Shown here: positions 20,105 to 32,100 of the stretch, in pieces | Layout: each line of letters begins with the position of its first letter | Numbering within the stretch: the stretch's first letter is position 1 | From: Haliotis asinina | Taxonomy: Eukaryota; Mollusca; Gastropoda; Lepetellida; Haliotidae | NCBI RefSeq assembly: GCF_037392515.1 | Contig: NC_090280.1 | Coordinates: 17,548,001-17,612,000, forward strand | DNA: 64,000 nucleotides | Direction of reading: 5' to 3' | Notes under the pieces: model-generated | Told to the model about the DNA's origin: nothing | What the model saw: the letters and a program-made list of their open reading frames with translations, nothing else | Database searches by the model: none | Program-made: the position numbers and the translations under genes

Positions 20105-23100
20105 AACACTTATGGGAACTACTACTACTACTACTACTACTACAACACTTATGGGAACTACTGATACTACTACTACTAGTAGTACTAGCACTATACCTCC
20201 TATGGGAACGACTGCAACTTCTAGTTCAGCTACTACTACCTCTATATGCCATTATTCTCGCTGCAACAACTACCATGACTGACTGTGTCACACCCTGGTG
20301 TAGTTACTCCATGTGCTGCAGGTGAGGATCTCACAGAACAGCTGCGTCTGCTCCATCTGGCCAGGGAAGATGACACTGCTGACATACAGCTGCAGTCGGA
20401 TATAGACCAGAGTGCCATCGATCTTGAGAGACTGGTCATGAGACAGGAAGCCGTAAGTTGACAATAGGATCTTTATGCTGCATGTGGTCACACAGGGGAA
20501 ACACTGGGGTCACTCGGGGTTCACACTTGGGACAAGCTGTAGTCACACTGGGAACACCCATGTTGTTCTGCACTGTCAACATTCAACACCCATGTTGTTC
20601 TGCACTGTCAACATTCAACACCCATGTACTGCACTGTCAACATTCAACACCCATGTTGTAATGCACTGTCAACATTCAACACCCATGTTGTTCTGCACTG
20701 TCAACATTCAACACCCATGTTGTTCTGCACTGTCAACATTCAACACCCAAGTACTGCACTGTCAACATTCAACACCCATGTTGTACTGCACTGTCAACAT
20801 TCAACACCCATGTTGTTCTGCACTGTCAACATTCAACACCCAAGTACTGCACTGTCAACATTCAACACCCATGTTGTACTGCACTGTCAACATTCAACAC
20901 CCATGTTGTACTGCACTGTCAACATTCAACACCCATGTTGTACTGCACTGTCAACATTCAACACCCATGTTGTTCTGCACTGTCAACATTCAACACCCAA
21001 GTACTGCACTGTCAACATTCAACACCCATGTTGTACTGCACTGTCAACATTCAACACCCATGTTGTACTGCACTGTCAACATTCAACACCCATGTTGTAC
21101 TGCACTGTCAACATTCAACACCCATGTTGTTCTGCACTGTCAACATTCAACACCCAAGTACTGCACTGTCAACATTCAACACCCATGTTGTACTGCACTG
21201 TCAACATTCAACACCCATGTTGTACTGCACTGTCAACATTCAACACCCATGTTGTACTGCACTGTCAACATTCAACACCCATGTTGTTCTGCACTGTCAA
21301 CATTCAACACCCATGTACTGCACTGTCAACATTCAACACCCATGTTGTTCTGCACTGTCAACATTCAACACCCATGTACTGCACTGTCAACATTCAACAC
21401 CCATGTTGTTCTGCACTGTCAACATTCAACACCCATGTACTGCACTGTCAACATTCAACACCCATGTTGTAATGCACTGTCAACATTCAACACCCATGTT
21501 GTTCTGCACTGTCAACATTCAACACCCATGTTGTTCTGCACTGTCAACATTCAACACCCATGTTGTTCTGCACTGTCAACATTCAACACCCATGTTGTTC
21601 TGCACTGTCAACATTCAACACCCATGTTGTTCTGCACTGTCAACATTCAACACCCATGTTGTTCTGCACTGTCAACATGCTATTTACAGGCATTGATGGT
21701 AAGCAACTAGTGTGACTACAAACCATAATTTTAAATAGTAATCATCCAAATCTCCAAAATGAATGGTTCTGTAGAGACTGTTAGCATACATTGTTAACAG
21801 TGTTAACATACATTAACAGTGTTAACATGCATTGTTAACATACATTAGCAGTGTTAACATACATTGTTAACAGTGGCACACTGGAACAACGTGGGCTATT
21901 TCAACTGTGAAAGAGGTACTGCCAAAATAGTCTGCATTTGAGTGGATGTTGTGTCAAGCATATCAAATAAAGATTTGTACTTCATCTTGAGATGGTTCCT
22001 CATGGTAGAGATTATGTCACTCTTGAATGACAGTTTTATGCCACTTAAGAAGCATTCTCTTTTCAGCTTGTCTTCAGATAGCTTGAAATAAGAGCAAACG
22101 TTGAGCATGATTGCACTACCATGTTGGGGCCAACACAACTACACGTTGAGTGAGAAGGGAGATAACTCTCCTTTGACGAGTACACAAGTAGAATGTTACT
22201 ACTCGAGTGATGCTACTACCCGCCTCATGCTCGAGTACCCAAATGCCCGATTCGGCCCTACTGCACTGTCAACATTTAACACCCTATAGTACTGCACTGT
22301 CAACATTCAGCACCCTATAGCGCTACGCTGTCAACATTTAACAGCCTACAGTGCTGCACTGTCAACATTCAACACCCTACAGAGCTACACTGTCAACATT
22401 CAACACCCTACAGAGCTACACTGTCAACATTCAACACCCTACAGAGCTACACTGTCAACATTCAACACCCTATAGCGCTGCATTGTCAACATTCAACACC
22501 CTATAGCGCTGCACTGTCAACATTCGACACCCTATCGTGCTGCACTGTCAACATTCAACACCCTACAGTGCTGCACTGTCAACAGTTAACACCCTACAGT
22601 GCAGCACTGTCAACATTCAACACCCTACAGTGCTGCACTGTCAACATTCGACACCCTACAGTGTTGCACTGTCAACATTCAACACCCTATAGTGCTGCAC
22701 TGTCAACATTCGACACCATATAGTGCTGCACTGTCAACATTCAACACCCTACAGTGCTGCACTGTCAACAGTTAACACCCTACAGTGCAGCACTGTCAAC
22801 ATTCAACACCCTACAGTGCTGCACTGTCAACATTCAACACCCTACAGTGCTGCACTGTCAACATTCAACACCCTATAGTGCTGCACTGTCAACATTCAAC
22901 ACCCTACAGTGCTGCACTGTCAACATTCAACACCCTATAGTGCTGCACTGTCAACATTTAACACCCTATAGCGCTACACTGTCAACATTCAACACCCTAC
23001 AGTGCTGCACTGTCAACATTCAATACCCTACAGTGCTGCACTGTCAACATTCAACACCTTGTAGTACTCTCAACTGTCAACATGTAACATCTTTTTGTAC

Positions 23101-26100
23101 TGCACTTCCAGCATTCAGTACAATGGTGTATTACACTGTTTACATTCACTACAGTCATTGCAATGTTAACACACAATTAATATTGACCTTCAACATAAAA
23201 TGCTAAAATTAAACACAATGACTGCACTGTTAACACTCACCACAATAACTGCACCGTCAACATTCAACTCAATAAGTGCACTGTCAACATTCAACTCAGT
23301 AAGTGCACTGTCAACATTCAACTCAGTAAGTGCACTGTCAACATTCAACTCAATAAGTGCACTGTCAATATTCAACTCAATAAGTGCACTGTCAATATCC
23401 AACTCAGTAACTGAACTGTTATGTTTCAGTACCATCTGCTTCTGAGCTGTTATTAACAAGCTTTGTATTACAAACATGCTATCATTTTGCCATTCAACCC
23501 TGATAACCTCTTGTTTGCCATCAGTTACCACGAGGAAAAAGGGACGAGGTGGATGGACTGATCCCCCGGATGATGAGACATGGAGGGGTTATACAGAGAG
23601 ATGGCCATGTGCCCTTGTCCCCTCCCCCTCCATACCCAGGAAGTCATCCCTACCAGCGTCCGGCACCCCAACAACGATCGTCTCCCCCACAGTCACATCA
23701 ACTACGGCAACATCATCAGCGTCAACATCATCAGCAGGCCGTTCGAGATGGACAACAGTGCATACCTAGGCCACAGTTTGTTTCTCAGGACAATTTTCAT
23801 TTATATAGTGCAGCAGCTCAAAATGTTCAACAAAATCTTCATCCAGACAGACATGCTATGAGCCAAGGAATACAGGAGTCTCGTCAGACACTACCACCCC
23901 CCTATCCTGGAGGAGTTCCAACTGAAACTCCACTAAGACTAAATGCCACCCACAAACAGCAGTCTGAAACAAACACAGTAAATCTAGACGATGTCCTCTC
24001 TATCCTCAAACATGATTTGGAGACAGATGGAGCATCAATACCCCTGAGGTCCATTCCAAACATGGAAACAACTGCTGATATGTGTGGATCCATGTTGAAG
24101 AATGGTCAGTCTGATTGGTTACAGAACACTTCAAAGCCCTCCAGTGGGACTGCACCAGTAGTGCCGAACATCGACGACATCACATCACAGATGCTGCACT
24201 CGGGTTGTTCCACATTAAATACAGACCATGAGTTATTGTTTCAGGGTGAGGAGTCAGGTTCATTGCAGTATCCTCACTGTAGTGATAGACAGTTTAATCA
24301 ACATGCTGTCATACAGAACAATAGCTCAGCTTACACACCAATAAGACCTCATCCACCATCCAACCTTTGTGCTTATCAATCATCAAGGCCTTGTGTGAAC
24401 ATTAACAGTTCAGCATTGGTGCCCTGTCACATGTCCAACAGCTCTTGCCGTCCTTTCTTTGAGGATAATTTGGCTCTTAAGCCAGATTTACTGGTATGGT
24501 CAAGAACTGATTCTCCTGACTTTCGACAACAAAATACAGGATTCAGCAAATCCAGGGCCTTGTTCAAACCTAGCAAAGACAGAACCTCCTTGTTGGATCA
24601 TGGCACAGTAGTCAAGACTGCAGGTTCTAGCCAACAATCTTTTGGGTTCTTGCCTGTTCAGAATGGTGCATGTTGTGGAGGGGCTACAGTTTGTCATCCA
24701 AAACAAGAAAGGTTCTCTCCTGAGCAGAACAAGTCTCTGAGTGGAGAAACTTCAGTGTTTAAACCACCTCAAGAAACATTCTCAGTGAATCAGGACAAGA
24801 CTCCATGTGGAGGAGCTCCAGTCTTTCAGGGACCACCAGAAACATTCTCACCAGAACAGGACCAAGTACCACATAGGGGAGCTCCATTCTTTCTGGGACC
24901 TCCAGAAAGATTCTCACCAGAACAGGACAAGACTCCATGTGGAGGAGCTCCAGTCTTTCAGGGACCACCAGAAAGAGTCTCATGTGTCCAGAACAACCCA
25001 CCGTGTGGACAAGACCCTGTTTTTCCATTGTGTCCAGACAGGCTCTCACCTGAACAGGATGGAAGGTGTTCCAATCTTCGAGAGGCTTCAGGAGGATCTC
25101 CTTGTTCAAGTACCTCCAGTCATCACAGTCCCCATGGGTCAAGTCCAGCATGCTCCACAGAGTATTCTGATGATGAAGATGAGGATATAAATCATGAAGA
25201 AAACACGTGAGTGTTTTTCTCCTGATTTAATAAGTTTTAAGAGGGTCACCGATGGCTAAGTTAAGTTAAGTTGCATATAGTATCTAAGATGAAGTATATG
25301 AAGGTTTGAATCCCAGATTTACCTCTAAGATGTTTTTTGGTTTGTCTGGACCATATCAATGCTTGCAGTTTCACTAGATTTGAAGACATTAAACACTTGT
25401 ATTACTGTCATACATGTTCAGCTGATGTGATGTGATGTGATGAGATGTGATGAGATGTGATGTGATGTGATGTGATGTGATGTGATGTGATGTGATGTGA
25501 TGTGATGTGAGTGAGTGAGTGAGTGAGTGAGTGAGTGAGTGAGTGAGTTTGTGGCATTTTTAACAATTTTCCAGCAATATCACAGGTGGGGACACCAGAA
25601 ATAGGCATCACACATTGTACCCATGAGGGGAATTGAACCTGTTTGTTCATCATGATAAGCTTTGGGCTAGCCCACATCTGGCTAGCCCACACCCCTGTGT
25701 TGTGATTAAAATATCATTGGAAGACTTTTTGTCCCACCTAACCCACAAAAGCGCCATAGGTGGAAATTATTTTTGAAAAATATTTCATGTGCTAAGTTGC
25801 TGCTTATGTTTGTTGATGAGTTTCTTTGTATATACCTAATGTGGGCTCTATGGACAAGGTGTTCACATGATGAAATAGAAAAAATTGGCAGAGATGGATA
25901 GTATGTCACCCAAGGATTTAGCTATTTGGCTAGGATTTCGAACAGAGCCCTTGAGCAATTCTTAAGCTTGCTGTTTCTCAGGAAAACCAGAAATTGCATT
26001 GAATATTATGTTTAATAAGTTCTAAAGTAGTCTCACTTTATTTCTTGTGAAACTGACAAGTCACCTCGGCAACACCAACATTGGTTATCATGGGTTCGAA

Positions 26101-29100
26101 ATGAATCTGGGAATTTTTTAATTGTGATGGGGGATTAATATGGTTGGATAGTCTGGTGGTTATAGATACAAATTCAAAGCCAGATAATTGTGAGATACTG
26201 GAAATATTGAAATCGGTTTGTGCTAATTTAGCGATTTATTCAGGTTAGTTGTGTGAAATGCGTTCGACTGTCAATGAAATAATTGCAGTAAATTCAGGAA
26301 AATTTACATAAATTATGTTTGCCTTCTCACTAGCCTTTGTATGTGTGAGGTTATCTGGATAGTTTTGGAAAATAATCTTCATTCCTTGTATTATCAAATA
26401 TTTTTTCAGCTGACCCTTATTTAATGGCACATAGACTGTTTAAAATCACCCACCTTCTTAACAATGCCTCATGCCGAAATTAATTCAGCAAGCTAAAGGT
26501 AAAAGATTTCGCGTGTAAGTCCCAAGCCCTGGTTATGATGCTAGATATGGGTTAAATACACAAAGTCTGTTTCTAGTGTATTATTGCGGGAACATTGCAT
26601 GAAGTGGCGTAAAACCATACTTGCTCATTCAGTCGGAAATTCGGGTGAAGTAAACCAACTACTGCTTTTCTTCCTTATTGAGTCAGTGATGCAGGATTGT
26701 AGCGTCAGTCTACATGATCTATGAAAGGCTTAAGATGGAAAGGGGTAAATTTATGAGCGTCAACTTCTGTGATATAAGGAACATGATATTTTGAAGCATG
26801 TTCTAGCTCCTTTATCAGGTAAATGAAAACTATGATATTGATGGTTTGGAGAATTAATGTGTATTTTCTGACAGAATGCATACTTTGCACAAAGATAAGT
26901 GAGTGAGTGAGTGAGTAAGATGTTATGCTCCTTTTCACAATATTCCATCAGTATCACGGTGTGGAACACCAGTCACACCGTGATGAAAGCTAGGAAGCAG
27001 ATCGTTACAGATATACATATATCTGAAAACAACAACTATCAGCAGGAAGCCAATCAAGTTCCTCATGGTGCAGATGTGGGCGTCCATACTTTTTCTCCTA
27101 TATTTGATCTGTAAATGTCAATGATTGTAGTTGTATCTTTCTTCAACAGAGTGGTTCATTACTTTGCGGATCTGGGAGTTCAGCAAGTGACAGAAATCTA
27201 CACAGACAACAAACAATTAGTTGAAAACAAAGTCAACAACCTAAATCATCAGCGGCAGGTGAGTCTTCATTTTAAGACAATGTTCGTATTTCAATACAAT
27301 TTCTATGTATAAGTAGGCAGGGTGTTGTTTTTAACAAACTTGCAATTACCTTCTATAGGCCTGTCAGTGTTTGGTATGATTGTGAATAAATGAAGGTCTT
27401 TTTCAAAATTGGAATTATGTTATATGTTATTATCCATATGTGTTCAAATAACTGATGATATATTATTGATGCACAATGCATATGTAATAAACCATAGAGG
27501 TCATTTCATTGGCCAGTAGAGACAACCATGTGACACTGTGATGCGAGATTAAGTTTTTTGTTCATAACTTTACTACGTTTACTACAATCAACCCTGCCCT
27601 TGAATTGTAAGGTACTATGAGAAAGTCAAGTTTCGCTTTTGGGAAATATAATTTTTCAGTCTGTTGTAAATACAATATGACATATATATGCTTGACTATT
27701 ATTCTCTATTTGCCATGCCTTTTAGTTAGAATTGATCTGCAGTAACCCATGATTGTCATAACAGTCAAGTAACTGGATCAGGTGATCAGACATGCTGACT
27801 GGGTTGACAGATGTCATCACATCCCAGTTGCGTAGATTGAGGCTCATGCTGTTGATCACTGGATTGTCCAGACTTGATTGTTTGCATATGCTGAAATATT
27901 GCCAAGTGTGACGTTAAACTCACTCACTCACTCACTCACTCACTCACTCACTCACTCACTCACTCACTCACTATTATGTAGGTAGGTGATTTGTAATAAA
28001 TGTACCATACTTGTCAGTTTGGATGAGAGTAGTCCCCATTTAATAAATGGATGTGGTTTACAGACTGCCCTCTACATTGCTGTGACGTTGCGGAAATATA
28101 ACATTGTACACTTCCTGATGCAGATCGGGGCTGACCCCAACATTCAGTGTGTGGAAAGTAAGGTGAGACATCATCATTTGAACATTTGTCGTTTTCAAAG
28201 AAAGTAAGAACACAATCAATCATAGCGCTACACCCTTTCCATTCATTGTTTTCTCACCATTGTTTCCTGGTTCCCAAATGGGGTGAATGTGTTTCAGTTG
28301 GAATTTATTGAATCACACTGCCCAGTGGTAAGGTATAACCCTACCCCTAAGGATTGTAAAGGGTCCTTTGATTCTAAAGATGCATCATCTCCCTAAGAAT
28401 TGGAAAGGGTACCATACCCAAACCCTGAGGATCATAAAGGGTTGTTTGACTGAAGATGTGTCAGCTCCTTAAGGATCAGAATGGGTACTTAACCCTAAAC
28501 CCTAAGGATGGTTGACTGGCAGTGGAGGGAGATGGAGACAGCGAAACAGGGCTGAAGAGCAGTAGCACTAATTGATCCTCAGCAATTGCTCGGTCTTCAC
28601 ACTTCATTTATAACCATGTTGGGGACTGAACTATGGTCTTCGTTGGACTGTGTAAACACTTTAACCACTAGGCTACCCCTCAGATCTAGTGTGTGTTGAC
28701 CCAAGAGATGCCACCCTTGCACTAGATAGACTGATGAAGACTCGGGTTAGAACTGGTCTTCATCAATCCATGTTTGTTGTAAGAGGCGACTAATAAGATC
28801 AGGCTCGCTGACTTGGTTGACACTTGTCATCGTATCCTTGTTGTGGAGCTTAATGCTCATGCTGTTGGTCACTGGATTGTCTGGTCCAGACTCAATTATA
28901 TACAAACCCCCACTGGTGGAATGTTGCATAGTGAAGTGTTAAGCAACTAACCAACCAACCAAATTATTGACAAGGATTTTGCATTGGTCAGTCAGGCAAG
29001 ATGAGTGGAAATGTCGCTAGAACAGTTTTGTCACTGGCAGGCACGTGTCTATTTTGATCCCTGCTGTAGGTATCTATCTGTACCATTCATGGTGATGATT

Positions 29101-32100
29101 AATGTAACAATGTCTCCAGAGTGGCACAATGCAAGCCCCTCTTCACAAGGCCATTGAACTTGGGGACACACAGATGGTGCTACTACTGCTTGCCAACGAA
29201 GGCCTGGACATTGAACTGCAGCGTGTCTGTGATAGTGAGTAGTCTCATCATTAGTAAGTAAGTGTGAGTGAGTGAGTGAGTGAGTGAGTGAGTGAGTTGA
29301 GGCCAGGACATTGAACTGCAGTGTGTCTATGATAGCGAGTAGTCTCATCATTAGTAAGTGGGAGTGAGTGAGTGAGTGAGTGAGTGAGTGAGTGAGTTGA
29401 GGCCAGGACATTGAACTGCAGTGTGTCTATGATAGCGAGCAGTCTCATCATTAGTAAGTGGGAGTGAGTGAGTGAGTGAGTGAGTTGAGGCCAGGACATT
29501 GAACTGCAGTGTGTCTATGATAGCGAGTAGTCTCATCATTAGTAAGTGGGAGTGAGTGAGTGAGTGAGTGAGTGAGTGAGTTGAGGCCAGGACATTGAAC
29601 TGCAGTGTGTCTATGATAGCGAGCAGTCTCATCATTAGTAAGTGGGAGTGAGTGAGTGAGTGAGTGAGAGTGAGTGAGTGAGTGAGTGAGTGAGTGAGTG
29701 AGTGAGTTGAGGCCAGGACATTGAACTGCAGTGTGTCTATGATAGCGAGTAGTCTCATCATTAGTAAGTAAGTGGGAGAGTTGAGTGAGTTAGTGAGTGA
29801 GTGAGTGAGTTGAGGTGAGGCCTGGACATTGAACTGCAGTGTGTCTATGAAAGGAAGTAGTCTCATCATGAGTGAGTGAGTGCGTGTGTGAATTGAGACC
29901 AGGAGATTGGATTGCTGTGTGTCTGTGATAGTAAGTGGTCTCATCATTAGTGAGTGAGTGAGTGAGTTGTGTGTGAGAGCTGAGGCCAGACCATAGGATT
30001 GCTGTGTGTCTGTGATAGTGAGTGGTCTCATCCATAGTGAGTGAGTGAGTGAGTGAGTGAGTGAGTGAGTGAGTGAGTGAGTAAGTAAGTGAATGAGTTG
30101 AGGCCAGAACATAGGATTGCTGTGTGTCTGTGATAGTGAGTGGTCTCATCATTAGTGAGTGAGTGAATGAGTTGAGGCCAGAACATAGGATTGCTGTGTG
30201 TCTGTGATAGTGAGTGGTCTCATCATTAGTGAGTGAGTGAGTGAGTTGTTTGTGAGAGCTGAGGCCAGAACATAGGATTGCTGTGTGTCTGTGATAGTGA
30301 GTGGCCTCATCATTAGTGAGTGAATGAGTGAGTTGTTTGTGAGAGCTGAGGCCAGAACATAGGATTGCTGTGTGTCTGTGATAGTGAGTGGCCTCACCAA
30401 TAGTGAGTGAGTAAGTGAGTGAGTGAGTGAGTGAGTGAGTGAGTGTGAGTTGAGGCCAGAACATAGGATTGCTGTGTGTCTGTGATTGTGAGTGGTCTCA
30501 TCATTAGTGAGTGAGTGAGTAAGTAAGTAAGTGAGTTGAGGCCAGAACATAGGATTGCTGTGTGTCTGTGATAGTGAGTGGTCTCCTCATTAGTGAGTGA
30601 GTGAATGAGTTGAGGCCAGAACATAGGATTGCTGTGTGTCTGTGATAGCGAGAAGTGTTAGCATGAGTGAGTGAGTGAGAGAGTTAGTGAGTGAGTGAAG
30701 GTGGGTAAGTAAGTGAGCGAGTTCAGTATTTGGGTGAGTTAAGTGGTTGAGTGACCAATATTTGTTACTCTATATAGTCGTGTATGTCACAAAATGAAAT
30801 ACATCTAATACAGTATGACAGTTCCAATCAAGGAAACGACATAGTGCAGAATGGAATGGTCTTAGTGTACTTCTGTGTATTCTGAGTTTAGATGGGTTAC
30901 ACATCTGTAGTACTTGTGCTGACAGTGACCCCTTCAGCAATGCTAACAAGTCTTATAAGTATAAAAACTGTCACATAGTATCAACATTTTAATCATTAAT
31001 TTGCTTGTCTCATGTATATTATATAATGTAACCACCGTTACTGAAGTGGTCTATCTTCCTGTCAGTGTGATGGGCATGACATTTAATTTGTGAAGAACCA
31101 GATAAGAACTGATCTGAAGACACCCATGCTTGCCGTAAATGGTGACTAATGGGATAGGGTGGTCAACTGACTTGGTTGATACATGTCATGGTATGTCCCT
31201 ATTGTGTAGATGCTCATGCTGTTGATCCCTGGATTGCCTGGTCCAGGCTTGATTATTTACAGAGACTGCTATGTAGCTGGAATATTGCTAAGTGCATCAT
31301 TAAACAGCAAACCAACCAACCAATCAACCAAGGACATGACATCTGATTGGTTTATTGTTTCAGAGAAGACACCCCTAATGTTGGCTCTCCATGGTCACAT
31401 ACCGGGCAACGAGGAGCGAGACAGACGGGAAATTATTCATCACCTCTTAGACTACGGTGCATGTATTGATAAGTTTGTAAGCATCCATTCTTTGCAGTAA
31501 GTCTTTTACATGTGGAAATCAAGTGGGAACCTGTAATTTGGGTTCAACTTGTTCCTCGTCAACTGGGGTCAGTTCATTGACATTGTTCAGTGTCATAAGG
31601 CACATAAAGACAGATAAAACATACCAAACAAGCACAATACATTCTATCTTCAGTCAGTCCAGAAACGACTGTCAATAAGCATAACCTAAATGGGTTTTTT
31701 TATTTATGGAAATATAACCCAGACAAAATTCTTTTATCCAACCAGAATGATTTGTATTACTGGAATATTGATAAAAGTAGCATAAAACATTATGCTCACT
31801 CATTATATTGCTTGAAAAGAAAGGTGTACAATTTTTTTAGTTCACATGTTGTATTATATTTTATTAGAATGAGAGCAGCGACAAAACAATCCTAATGATG
31901 GCAATTGAGACACGGGACGTGTGCCTCGTAGAACACTTTCTGGACAGTGTTGGTGTCGAGAGGTCACGTGACTTGATCAACCGGGCCAACAAGGTTAGGA
32001 ATACAAGTCTGCACATTGCTGCGGGGATGAAGATGCTGGACAGAGCAGATCACCTGCGTCTCCTGACGATGCTTATACACTTCGGCGGGAATACTGATGC

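Larger units (their letters stand above)
15041..20321. other. Intron 1 of the I-kappa-B-like gene
   Basis: A 5.3 kb intron. It contains a MITE (about 16640-16995), a retroelement-like fossil fragment (17205-17470), a terminal-inverted-repeat element (18507-19296) and the (CTA)n block next to exon 2. The stretches 15041-16640 and 17471-18500 show no recognisable feature. Confidence 0.5.

Noticed and set aside
19423-20325. Poly-Leu, poly-Thr and poly-Val frames
   Set aside because: Artefacts of the (CTA)n microsatellite in three frames; no start, splice or domain support.
20475-21710. Open frames of up to 411 codons (LHCQHSTPM-type repeats) on the plus strand
   Set aside because: They are the translation of minisatellite array 1; mixed 29- and 32-base units switch frame, and the flanking exons join in phase without them.
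20555-23425. CRISPR-like direct repeats
   Set aside because: Repeats are directly adjacent without unique spacers, in an animal intron with no cas genes; they are minisatellites.
28018-28063. Earlier start of ankyrin exon 5 at the AG at 28017
   Set aside because: It would need a two-base carry-over from exon 4, which ends in phase 0; the 28064 start gives an exact 33-residue repeat and joins NNLNHQRQ to TALYIAV.
29049-30624. Minus-strand frames of THSLTHS repeats up to 253 codons
   Set aside because: Translation of (ACTC)n and the exon-derived array in antisense; no gene on that strand here.
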